A program made the translations under genes and the position numbers. A stretch of 10,028 bases of DNA, taken from positions 1-10,028 of the forward strand of contig CALNCD010000012.1 of assembly GCA_937874965.1 (NCBI GenBank), written 5' to 3'. Of the stretch, positions 1-6,675 are shown piece by piece. Source of the DNA: an uncultured Erysipelotrichaceae bacterium (GTDB taxonomy: Bacteria; Bacillota_I; Bacilli_A; Erysipelotrichales; Erysipelotrichaceae). The notes beneath the pieces were generated by a model. That model was not told where the DNA came from. It saw only the letters and a program-made list of their open reading frames with translations, and did not search any database. Position 1 is the stretch's first letter; every line of letters begins with the position of its first letter.

Positions 1-1438
1 CTTCTGCACTTTTGCTGGGTAAAAAACCCAGCTCATTTCTGAATCGCAGTGCTTGCTGTTTAGAAAGATTCATTTGATTCAATATTTCTAGATAGGCCAG
101 CGGTTCAGGGTTCTTTCGCTTATAGGACTCCCTGAGCCGCTCATAGGTTTGTACTGATGTTTTTGTCTGCTCAGATATCATTGATCCGATATCCGATTCT
201 CTAAAACCAGTTAATGCTGCAAGTTTCGCAATATAATACGACTGATCGAGAACTTCAAGATGCCGAAGATGCTCAACCATAAACTCCACCACACGCTTCC
301 GATTCTGATGATTTTCCAAACCAAAACGCATCTGAGCATATTGCATACAAAATTGAATCCAGGTCATTTTGTCATTGAAGACTTTTCGCAGCGCATCCAC
401 GCCTGACGAACGGATAGTTTCATCCGGATCCATGCCAATATTATAACATACTTCGACTCTGCATTTCATGTCAGTCAAGAGTTTGCCAATTTTATAATTG
501 GCATCAAGACCCGCTCGATCTCCATCATAGCTCAAGACGACATTCCAGCTGCACTGCTTGATCTGATTCAGCTGCTGAGTCGTACATGCTGTCCCCAGAG
601 TTGCAAGGCAATTTTCGAATCCAGCTTTATAGTATGCAAAGACATCCGTCACCCCTTCCACCACAATGACGCAGTTCTCCTTGAGTGCACTTGGCCGTGC
701 ATGATGGATATTGTAGAGGACATTCCCCTTCGTATATACAGGAGTTTGCGAAGAATTAATATACTTGATTGAATTATTCTTGTCAATAGTCCGAGCACTG
801 AAAGCAATGACTTGACCCTCGCGATCAACGATTGGAAAAGTTACGCGTCCATAGAATACATCACTTAATCCGGAATCCGTAAGCCGAGCAAGATCAAGCT
901 TCACAAGATCGGCCTCCGAGTAACCCTTGGCAATCAAGAACTGACTTAATGATTGATCCCCCAAACTGGCACCGACTCCAAAGTACTCGATGCTTTTCGA
1001 ATCAATTCCGCGCTCTGATAAAAATGACAGATAATTGGCACCTGCTTCACTGTTTAGCGAATACCTGAAGTAATTATTCGCCTCCTGCATGATTTTATAG
1101 TCTCTCTGCTTCTGAGGATCAACGGCTTTCTGTTTTAAGAGTACCCCTGGAATGTCAACATGGGCATATTCAGCAACTTTGACCACAGATTCAACAAATG
1201 AGACATGTTCAATTCCGGATACGAAACCAAAAACATTACCGCCAGCTCCGCAGACAAAGCATTTGTAAATCTGTTTATCCGTACTAATCGATAATGAAGG
1301 ATCATGATCATCATGAAAAGGGCAAATCGCTTTATAGTCCTTACCCTTTTTCTCAACCGAAATATACTTTGAAATCACATCAACAATATCAGCTTTATTT
1401 CGGATTTCATTAATGGTCTGTTCGTCCAGCTTAGCCAC
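1..1438 (-). CDS. dnaG: DNA primase DnaG, N-terminal part (3' end beyond left edge)
   Basis: Replicative primase that makes RNA primers at the fork together with the DnaB-type helicase. About 479 residues are open in this frame and no stop is reached before the left edge. The N-terminal CHC2 zinc finger is intact: C39-P-F-H42, then C60-F-V-C63-G. The TOPRIM catalytic core follows, with the acidic EGVTD motif (E261, D265), the YDGDRAG motif (D305, D307) and a downstream DPDE. The C-terminal helicase-binding domain lies mostly or wholly outside the window. The start is a GTG two bases after the glyQS stop. It is the only usable start, because the frame is closed by a TAA about eight codons upstream. 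No good Shine-Dalgarno sequence precedes it, which suggests coupling to glyQS translation. In related Firmicutes rpoD usually follows, but it cannot be seen here. Confidence 0.96.
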   Translation of the reverse strand, partial: MAKLDEQTINEIRNKADIVDVISKYISVEKKGKDYKAICPFHDDHDPSLSISTDKQIYKCFVCGAGGNVFGFVSGIEHVSFVESVVKVAEYAHVDIPGVLLKQKAVDPQKQRDYKIMQEANNYFRYSLNSEAGANYLSFLSERGIDSKSIEYFGVGASLGDQSLSQFLIAKGYSEADLVKLDLARLTDSGLSDVFYGRVTFPIVDREGQVIAFSARTIDKNNSIKYINSSQTPVYTKGNVLYNIHHARPSALKENCVIVVEGVTDVFAYYKAGFENCLATLGTACTTQQLNQIKQCSWNVVLSYDGDRAGLDANYKIGKLLTDMKCRVEVCYNIGMDPDETIRSSGVDALRKVFNDKMTWIQFCMQYAQMRFGLENHQNRKRVVEFMVEHLRHLEVLDQSYYIAKLAALTGFRESDIGSMISEQTKTSVQTYERLRESYKRKNPEPLAYLEILNQMNLSKQQALRFRNELGFLPSKSAE

Positions 1439-1440
1439 AG

Positions 1441-2798
1441 CTATCTTTCTAACGCACGTTTAATCAATTCAAGTCCCTCATCCAATGAAACTCTCACCTG
1501 TTCCATGGAATCCCGGTAGCGAACAGTGATGCACTGATCTTCCAAGGATTCAAAATCAACCGTGACACAGAATGGCGTACCCATCGCATCCTGTCGGCGA
1601 TAACGTTTTCCAATTGAACCCGCATCATCGAAATCCGTAGCCGCATAACTGCTGAAGGCTTCATAAACGGACAGTGCCTTTTCATTCAACTGCTTTGATA
1701 ACGGCAGAATTGCAACTTTGACCGGAGCAACTTTAGGTGAAAAATGCATAACGATGCGCTCATCCTTTTCAAGCTGTTCGACATCATAAGCCTCACACAT
1801 CAAAACAAACATCAACCGTTCCACACCTAAAGCCGGCTCCACGCAATATGGAATAAACTTCTCATTGGTTGACGGATCAAGGTATTCCATGCTCGTCTTT
1901 GAATAAAGCTGATGCTGCTTTAAATCATAATCAGTTCGATCTGCAATCCCCCATAACTCATCCCATCCCCATGGAAAAAGATACTCAATATCACTTGTAG
2001 CAACCGAATAATGGGAAAGCTCAGCCTTGTCATGCTCGCGGATCCGCAGATGATCACTCTCGATTCCAAGACCAACCAAGAACTTCATGCAGAATTCCTG
2101 CCAATAGCTGTACCACTTCAAATCTTCACCTGGCTTGCAGAAGAACTCCAGTTCCATCTGTTCGAATTCACGCGTTCTGAAAATAAAGTTTCCCGGAGTG
2201 ATTTCATTCCTGAAAGACTTTCCAAACTGTCCGATACCAAACGGCAATTTCTTACGGGTTGTCCTTTGAACATTCTTGAAATTGACAAACATTCCCTGGG
2301 CCGTTTCAGGACGAAGATAAATGGTACTCTTGCTATCTTCAACAACACCCTGGAACGTTTTAAACATCAGGTTAAACTGACGGATCGGGGTGAATTCGGA
2401 CAAGCAACACGATGTTCCTTGATATAAGCTTCCATTTCCTCAATGCTCATCGACGCTGCATTCACGGTATGATCTGAAAAGTCTTCGATCAGTTTATCCG
2501 CGCGATGACGTGTCTTGCACTGCCTGCAATCCATCAGCGGATCAGAAAAAGTTTTCAGATGACCGCTTGCTTCCCAAACTTTCGGATTCATCAGTATCGC
2601 TGATTGTATTCCGACATTGAGCGGATGCTTACGGATGAATGCTGTCCACCAAAGCTCTTTGACATTGTTTTTCAGCTCAACGCCCAGAGGACCGAAGTCC
2701 CAGGTATTTGATAAACCACCATAAATCTCGGAACCTTGAAACACAAATCCGGTATTCTTTACATGGTTGACAATGTCATCATACTTTTTCTTACTCAT
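1441..2798 (-). pseudogene. glyQS: Glycyl-tRNA synthetase, single-chain type, interrupted by a frameshift
   Basis: Class II synthetase that charges tRNA-Gly in the cytoplasm. It is the dimeric single-chain form, not the separate GlyQ and GlyS subunits. The first segment (2798 to 2367, 143 codons) carries the family N-terminus (GGLSNTWDFGPLG), motif 1 (NPKVWEASGH) and half a zinc knuckle, C91-R-Q-C94. The second segment, in another frame from about 2397 to 1441, carries motif 2 (RNEITPGNFIFRTREFEQME), motif 3 (EPALGVERL) and the anticodon-binding domain. The frames join at 2392-2399. After C133-P134 the expected second CxxC and linker are missing and the text resumes at EFTPIRQFNLMF. Family comparison from memory suggests about 16 bases are lost. 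Together the parts reach normal family length. The ATG at 2798 has an AGGTGG ribosome site overlapping the recO 3' end. A downstream TTG at 2403 has no visible ribosome site. A sequencing or assembly error is possible. Confidence 0.9.
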
Positions 2799-2803
2799 AT
2801 TAT

Positions 2804-3544
2804 TTACCCACCTATTCCACTATTATAGTATACTTTCCGATAAAAATCCCAACTTTTCAAGTGTATTCCGCTGTGGAATTCAAAATAGTCAACGACAATT
2901 TCAAACACCGTATTAACTTCTGTGAAAAAATCCAGAATCGATGTAAACTGTGCCAGATTTGCTTTGAAAAGATAGCGCAGCTGTTTCAATACATCCAATG
3001 ACGATGTTTCGATTTTCGGATGGTACAATTTCAAGCACCGAGAACAGACCAAGCCACCTTGACTAATCGAAAATGCACTCACTTGCGGACTTCCGCAAGA
3101 GACACATTCATCAACATTCGCGCCTAATCCTAGATTAATCAGGATATCAGCCATGAAATAAAGCAGATACTTTATAGGATTCTGCAAGGAAAACAACATT
3201 GAAAATGCGTCGAAGCTTAAATTAACAGGACTCTCACGATTTACGCGTAAAAGAATTTCACTTGCAATTGACAGATAGCTGATCCAGTGAATATCCTGAC
3301 GATACTCCCGGAAACTTTCAACCAACCGGCCAGAACGAACTGTTTGAATCTGGGATGGCCGTTCCTCAAACAAGTACTCCACCTGCGTATAAAGCTGAGC
3401 GATACCCGTTTGCTTGGATGTTGCTTTATACAAACCGCGCAGTACAAAGGTTTCAAGACCATGCTCACTGTACAGTTGAACCAGTCCATCCGATTCACGA
3501 TATTCTTGAACAGAAACAACAAACCCAGTTCGCTTAATCATCAT
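2804..3544 (-). CDS. recO: DNA repair and recombination mediator RecO
   Basis: RecO acts with RecR to load RecA on SSB-coated single-stranded DNA in gap repair. The 246-residue length is normal for the family. The N-terminal OB-fold begins KRTGFVVSVQEYRESDGLV, and the typical LRGLYKATSK segment lies at about residues 35-44. The four-cysteine zinc site is complete: C147-V-S-C150 and C167-S-R-C170. A helical C-terminal domain follows. Two adjacent ATG codons (3544 and 3541) could each start translation, and neither has a strong ribosome site. The start overlaps the end of era by 11 bases, so translational coupling to era is likely. The stop lies five bases before the glyQS start, and the glyQS ribosome site sits in the recO 3' end. 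The identification rests on the fold-typical sequence, the zinc site and the era-recO order. Confidence 0.93.
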   Translation of the reverse strand: MMIKRTGFVVSVQEYRESDGLVQLYSEHGLETFVLRGLYKATSKQTGIAQLYTQVEYLFEERPSQIQTVRSGRLVESFREYRQDIHWISYLSIASEILLRVNRESPVNLSFDAFSMLFSLQNPIKYLLYFMADILINLGLGANVDECVSCGSPQVSAFSISQGGLVCSRCLKLYHPKIETSSLDVLKQLRYLFKANLAQFTSILDFFTEVNTVFEIVVDYFEFHSGIHLKSWDFYRKVYYNSGIGG

Positions 3545-4436
3545 CCATCACGGGTTCAACATACCCTAATTTACTGAGTAGTGTCTGACGGTCACGCCAA
3601 TTCTTCTCCACGCGGACAAAAAGTTCAAGATAAACTGAAGTCTGGGTGATCATTTCAAGTTCTTCACGGGCAAGCTGACCTATATGTTTAATCATCGCCC
3701 CCTGTTTTCCGATAATCATTCCTTTTTGTGAATCCCGTTCAACCACAATAATTGCTTGAATAACCAGCTTGTCCTTCTTCTGTGTCATGGATTCAACCAC
3801 GACCGCAACAGAATGGGGGATTTCCTGTTCAGTAAGTTTCAAAACCTTTTCACGGATGATTTCGGAGATGATGAACTGCTGAGGATAATCACTCTTCTGT
3901 CCCTCTGGATAATACATGACTCCCTCTTCGAGATAATCCAATGTCACTTTCAAGAGCCGATCGATATTCCTCTGCTTCAATGCAGAAACAGGAATCACCT
4001 CAGCAAAGTCAAACTCCTGATTCCACCGGTCCAGATGATCCAATAGCTTTTCTTTTGGAAGCAAATCAATTTTATTCAGAATCAGCAGAACAGGTATTTT
4101 ATGCGTCTTAAGAATATCCAAAACAAAACGATCCCCGCTGCCGATTGCTTCGGTTCCATCAACAATTAAGTATGCCGCGTCAACTCCGCTTAAACTTGCG
4201 TATGACTCCTTATTCATATTCCGTCCTAGCTTATGTTTAGGCTTATGAATACCGGGGGTATCGATAAAAATAATCTGAAAATCATCACGTGTCAGAATAC
4301 CGCGTATCGCATTCCGCGTCGTTTGCGGTTTATCCGAAACAATGGCAACTTTCTGATCGAGCAATGTATTCAGCAATGTCGATTTCCCGGCATTAGGCCG
4401 CCCGACAATTGCGACAAATCCTGATTTAAAAGCCAT
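3534..4436 (-). CDS. era: GTPase Era, 16S rRNA-binding ribosome assembly factor
   Basis: Essential GTPase that binds the 3' end of 16S rRNA and assists 30S maturation. It has 300 residues, the normal length. The G-domain motifs are all intact: G1 GRPNAGKST (12-20), G2 around T39-T40, G3 DTPG (59-62), G4 NKID (121-124) and G5 SAL near residue 151. The C-terminal KH RNA-binding domain shows its GxxG loop within GMIIGKQGAMIK. The ATG at 4436 is preceded by an AAGGAT ribosome site inside the cdd 3' end, and the gene overlaps cdd by 11 bases and recO by 11 bases. Sharing an operon with ybeY is functionally sensible, since both act on the 16S rRNA 3' end. Confidence 0.97.
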   Translation of the reverse strand: MAFKSGFVAIVGRPNAGKSTLLNTLLDQKVAIVSDKPQTTRNAIRGILTRDDFQIIFIDTPGIHKPKHKLGRNMNKESYASLSGVDAAYLIVDGTEAIGSGDRFVLDILKTHKIPVLLILNKIDLLPKEKLLDHLDRWNQEFDFAEVIPVSALKQRNIDRLLKVTLDYLEEGVMYYPEGQKSDYPQQFIISEIIREKVLKLTEQEIPHSVAVVVESMTQKKDKLVIQAIIVVERDSQKGMIIGKQGAMIKHIGQLAREELEMITQTSVYLELFVRVEKNWRDRQTLLSKLGYVEPVMDDD

Positions 4437-4830
4437 TCAAATCCTTCTTTCCAAACATCATCGGCAAAAGCTCAATGATTGTTTTCGTAACAGTTTCTTT
4501 TCCATTGGAGAGAATAATCGGCGTATCCCCGGTCAGCAACTCACTTAGGACCTGTCTGCAGATTCCGCAGGGTGCACCTATTTCATCACCATCGCTCACT
4601 ATTGCTAACGCCTCGATATCATCCGCACGAATACCATGTGAATAAGCAGCATAAATTGCAGATCTCTCTCCGCAGTTGGTTGCTCCAAAGGATGCATTCT
4701 CAATATTCGCACCAATATAGGTTTCTCCTTTTTTGGTTAATAAACATGCGCCGACATGGTAGTTCGAATACGGGGCATACGCATTTTCCATTGCGGCAAA
4801 AGCCTGATCAAGCAAGTTCTGATATTTCAT
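4426..4830 (-). CDS. cdd: Cytidine deaminase
   Basis: Converts cytidine and deoxycytidine to uridine and deoxyuridine in pyrimidine salvage. It has 134 residues, matching the small tetrameric homolog type. The catalytic zinc site is complete: C53-G-E55, where E55 is the proton shuttle, and P-C88-G-I-C91-R-Q. The substrate loop YAPYSNYHVGA (18-28) and the NIENASFG segment (42-49) are typical. The ATG at 4830 has an excellent ribosome site, AAGGAG at 4836-4841, which overlaps the dgkA stop codon. The 3' end overlaps era by 11 bases. A dgkA-cdd-era order is common in Firmicutes. Confidence 0.96.
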   Translation of the reverse strand: MKYQNLLDQAFAAMENAYAPYSNYHVGACLLTKKGETYIGANIENASFGATNCGERSAIYAAYSHGIRADDIEALAIVSDGDEIGAPCGICRQVLSELLTGDTPIILSNGKETVTKTIIELLPMMFGKKDLNGF

Positions 4831-4839
4831 AGATTCTCC

Positions 4840-5208
4840 TTAAATAAAATGACTGTATGAGATAATTAAAGCAATAATGACAGCATAGCCTGCACCTAAT
4901 AATACAAAAGCAGAACCCATATCCTTAATTGTTTTGATCATGGGATTATACTCCTTGGAAATCAGATTGCAGATCAGTTCTAAACAGGAGTTGATGAACT
5001 CAAGCACCAAAACAGCCGCAATTGCTGAAATTACCCATAGCCATTCAGAAAGTGTAATCTGCAGCCAACTGAAATAGAAGATAGCAGCAATGGCCAGACA
5101 CCCTTGTAATTGAATGGAATGATCCCTGGAAAACCCCAACCATAATCCACTAAATGCATGTTTGAATTTAATGAGGATCGCTTTAGCTTTTTCGATCAGC
5201 AAACCCAT
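4840..5208 (-). CDS. dgkA: DgkA-family membrane lipid kinase (diacylglycerol or undecaprenol kinase)
   Basis: Small integral membrane kinase of 122 residues with about three transmembrane helices (roughly 37-53, 57-72 and 99-117) and an amphipathic N-terminus (FKHAFSGLWLGF). Gram-positive members mostly phosphorylate undecaprenol for wall lipid recycling, while the E. coli enzyme uses diacylglycerol. The sequence alone does not decide between them. The core motif E70-F-I-N73-S-C-L-E77 and the K95-D96-M-G-S segment match the catalytic region. Position 81, usually aspartate in this motif, is asparagine here, and the usual glutamate of the N-terminal ERNxRIH-type segment appears as D29. These look like divergence, not decay, because the length and hydrophobic pattern are intact. 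The ATG at 5208 has a strong GGAGGAGA-type ribosome site at 5215-5222. The gene overlaps ybeY by 26 bases and ends nine bases before cdd. Confidence 0.9.
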   Translation of the reverse strand: MGLLIEKAKAILIKFKHAFSGLWLGFSRDHSIQLQGCLAIAAIFYFSWLQITLSEWLWVISAIAAVLVLEFINSCLELICNLISKEYNPMIKTIKDMGSAFVLLGAGYAVIIALIISYSHFI

Positions 5209-5626
5209 GCAGAATCTCCTCCTGGTAACCGAACATTTCTTTTTCAGCGTCCTCAGTCATATGATCAAAACCAAGTAAATGGAGATAGCCATGAACACAA
5301 AGGAAGCAGAACTCCCGCTTCAAAGAATGACCATACTCCTTTGCCTGGTTGGCAACCGCTTCAACATTGATGAAGATATCTCCGAGATTAAGTTCATCCT
5401 GTTCGTACTCTCCATCAACAAAACTAAGGACATCCGTAGGCCGATCAACTTGCCTGAAATCACGATTCAACGTATGAATGACGTCTGGAGTAACCAAAAC
5501 AACACTCGCCACAACATTTTCATTTCTGCCTAATACAACCATCGTTCTATCAAGAAGAGGAGCACAGTATTTGCGATAATTATTCCATTTTGTAAGTCCT
5601 GTTTGATTTTTAAAGTTAATTGTCAT
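5183..5626 (-). CDS. ybeY: Endoribonuclease YbeY (16S rRNA 3'-end maturation)
   Basis: Metal-dependent single-strand RNase used in 16S rRNA processing and ribosome quality control. It has 147 residues, close to the family norm. The zinc-binding signature H112-GYL-H116-LLGFD-H122 is intact. The NRDFRQVDRPTDVLSF block (54-69), with the conserved arginine R58, and LGDIFIN (81-87) are characteristic. The ATG at 5626 has an AGGGTG ribosome site at 5632-5637. It is the first recognisable gene of the operon, and dgkA begins inside its last 26 bases. In many Firmicutes phoH lies directly upstream. Here no phoH is visible, and the upstream 520 bases hold only a small interrupted frame. Confidence 0.95.
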   Translation of the reverse strand: MTINFKNQTGLTKWNNYRKYCAPLLDRTMVVLGRNENVVASVVLVTPDVIHTLNRDFRQVDRPTDVLSFVDGEYEQDELNLGDIFINVEAVANQAKEYGHSLKREFCFLCVHGYLHLLGFDHMTEDAEKEMFGYQEEILHGFADRKS

Positions 5627-5928
5627 AGTTTCACCCTAGTAATTATATCATATTCAGTCCCCGGATTTAGATATAAATGCCGTGATTTATGAAAATCCAA
5701 TAATTTCGCGTTCATTGTCGCTCAGAGCAGAATCAGCCTATCCCCAACAGAACGATATGCTCGCTCCTCTTCACGTCTAGTTGCCAATTCCCGACTTCTC
5801 TGATAACCAGTCTTGATTTGGTTCTCTATGGTTATTCTGAATCCGAAATCATAGTCAGTGCGCTCATGAAATCCAAATCCAGCAAAAACTCCGATGATCG
5901 TTTCAAAATGAACGATGACAACAAACAC
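5623..5928 (-). other. Interrupted small open frame upstream of ybeY (one in-frame TGA)
   Basis: I do not recognise this sequence. The frame runs 102 codons from a GTG at 5928, just after a TAG, to a TGA at 5623-5625. That final stop overlaps the ybeY ATG in an ATGA arrangement typical of translationally coupled genes. A single in-frame TGA at 5722-5724 splits it into a 68-codon part (rich in Arg and Glu near its end, RRGEE-like spacing absent but RREEERAYRS present) and a 30-codon part starting with an ATG at 5715 (MNAKLLDFHKSRHLYLNPG). Neither start has a convincing ribosome site. It may be a decayed gene once coupled to ybeY, a small coupled peptide (the 30-codon part), or simply chance. 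The same stretch is also open for about 80 codons on the plus strand without a good start, which weakens the coding case. Confidence 0.25.
5642..5650 (-). promoter_or_regulatory. Extended -10-like element before ybeY
   Basis: The minus strand reads TGATATAAT, a perfect TATAAT with the extended TGn. No good TTGACA-like box lies 16-18 bases upstream (CTAAAT at 17). The predicted start would be near 5635, inside the AGGGTG ribosome site of ybeY, so the transcript would be nearly leaderless. A weaker alternative further upstream is TTGGAT at 5695-5700 with TTATAT at 5671-5676 and an 18-base spacer. Which one drives the operon is unresolved. Confidence 0.35.
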
Positions 5929-5951
5929 CGACTATTTCAACTATGACAACA
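5911..5951. repeat. Two 13-base direct repeats, AACKATGACAACA
   Basis: AACGATGACAACA (5911-5923) and AACTATGACAACA (5939-5951) differ by one base and start 28 bases apart. They lie about 30-70 bases upstream of the -35 box of the HIT promoter. An 11-base inverted copy (TTGTCATAGTT) is at 5620-5630, over the ybeY start. This might be a regulator binding site, but no binding protein can be named. Confidence 0.35.
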
Positions 5952-5980
5952 TTCCCTTCAACTTGATTTCCTATCCAATC

Positions 5981-6009
5981 TTGTTGAGTTCTTCAAAATG
6001 GTATATTAT
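5981..6009 (+). promoter_or_regulatory. Predicted sigma-A promoter of the HIT gene
   Basis: TTGTTG at 5981-5986 and TATTAT at 6004-6009 are separated by 17 bases, the optimal spacing. Transcription would start near 6016, giving a leader of about 135 bases before the ATG at 6150. There is no other plus-strand gene upstream that could supply transcription. Confidence 0.5.
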
Positions 6010-6149
6010 AGATAAGAGAAACCCTAAGAACTCGCCTCCGTATCTGCATTATGCTTTTAAAAAAAGCTGAAAAATGATACGCATCGTCTTAGCTCATGAA
6101 AAACTGCATCCTGAAAACTTATCCAACTTTGCTTTAGTAAGGAGTTACT

Positions 6150-6548
6150 ATGTGTCTATTCTGTAAGATTGCCAACCACGAAATTCCATCGTATTCCGTC
6201 TATGAAGACGAACAATTCTATGCCTTTCTGGATCTATCCCAGGTTACCAAAGGTCATACGTTGCTCATCCCAAAACAGCACAGTGATTCATTACTGTCGT
6301 GTGATCCGCAGCTTTTGGCACAGATGCTTCCCATTGCCCAAAAAATCGGTGCAGCATTATTAGAAAAACTAAATGCATCCGGCCTTAATTTTATCAACAA
6401 TTGCGGCGAAGAAGCAGGTCAAACCATCCTGCATACCCATCTTCATATCATCCCTCGCTACAATGAATCAGACCAATTAAAAATTGAATTCAAGCCAAGC
6501 GAGAACCCTGACTATCAGAAAACGCTTGATTTAATCAATAAAGCATAA
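6150..6548 (+). CDS. HIT-family purine nucleotide hydrolase (Hit/HinT-like)
   Basis: Histidine-triad protein of 132 residues, the normal size for the branch that hydrolyses nucleoside phosphoramidates and related adenylylated substrates in the cytoplasm. The catalytic triad motif H95-T-H97-L-H99-I-I is intact, with H97 the expected nucleophile. The N-terminal C2-L-F-C5-K-I together with H44 and the triad region matches the zinc-binding subset common in Gram-positive bacteria. The KGHTLLIPKQH segment (34-44) and the NCGEEAGQTILH segment (84-95) are typical. The ATG has a strong AAGGAG ribosome site at 6139-6144. It is a single-gene unit, divergent from ybeY and convergent with the ABC genes, with its own promoter and a hairpin terminator. 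The physiological substrate cannot be read from the sequence. Confidence 0.93.
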   Translation: MCLFCKIANHEIPSYSVYEDEQFYAFLDLSQVTKGHTLLIPKQHSDSLLSCDPQLLAQMLPIAQKIGAALLEKLNASGLNFINNCGEEAGQTILHTHLHIIPRYNESDQLKIEFKPSENPDYQKTLDLINKA

Positions 6549-6563
6549 GCTTATTTATTACCC

Positions 6564-6622
6564 AAAATCCCTCGTTAAGAACGGCTGGAAATTAAGTCCA
6601 ACGTTTGCAATGAGGGATTTTT
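6564..6622. terminator. Long nested hairpin, probable bidirectional terminator
   Basis: The outer stem pairs AAAATCCCTC (6564-6573) with GAGGGATTTT (6612-6621) and extends three more pairs including one G-T. Nested inside are AACG (6580-6583) with CGTT (6602-6605) and TGGA (6586-6589) with TCCA (6597-6600) around a seven-base loop. On the plus strand the stem ends in a TTTTT run after the HIT gene. On the minus strand it ends in TTTT after the ABC permease, whose stop is at 6676-6678. Its position between convergent genes supports termination in both directions. Confidence 0.8.
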
Positions 6623-6675
6623 CAGAAGAAAGTACAGGATCTATGCTCACCAACAAGCAGTCGTCCGAAAAAGAG

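Larger units (their letters stand above)
5627..6149. other. Divergent intergenic region between ybeY and the HIT gene
   Basis: No recognisable gene lies in these 523 bases. They hold a plausible sigma-A promoter for the HIT gene (5981-6009) followed by a leader of about 135 bases, an extended -10-like element next to ybeY (5642-5650), the interrupted small minus-strand frame described separately, and a pair of near-identical 13-base direct repeats (5911-5923 and 5939-5951). The leader contains a weak A/T-rich hairpin at about 6053-6067 (GCTTTT, loop AAA, AAAAGC) and a small plus-strand frame at 6074-6166. I see no T-box, tRNA or known riboswitch signature. Confidence 0.6.

Noticed and set aside
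2392..2397. EcoRI site (GAATTC) exactly at the glyQS junction, suggesting a cloning chimera
   Set aside because: GAATTC also occurs at 2092, 2164, 2876 and 6486 in intact genes, and gene content and order continue normally across the junction, so the site alone is not evidence of a chimera.
2367..2403. Programmed frameshift in glyQS
   Set aside because: There is no slippery heptamer at the switch point, and residues expected by the family, including a CxxC half, are absent, so slippage would not restore a normal protein.
2011..2427. A 138-codon plus-strand open frame spanning the glyQS break
   Set aside because: It is antisense to recognisable GlyRS motifs on both sides of the junction and carries no motif of its own.
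5722..5724. TGA read as selenocysteine or tryptophan in the small frame before ybeY
   Set aside because: TGA is used as a normal stop in this window (for example the permease), tryptophans are encoded by TGG, and no selenocysteine insertion hairpin is evident just downstream.
6010..6149. Riboswitch or T-box in the HIT leader
   Set aside because: No T-box core or known aptamer signature is recognisable, and the only hairpin is short and A/T-rich.
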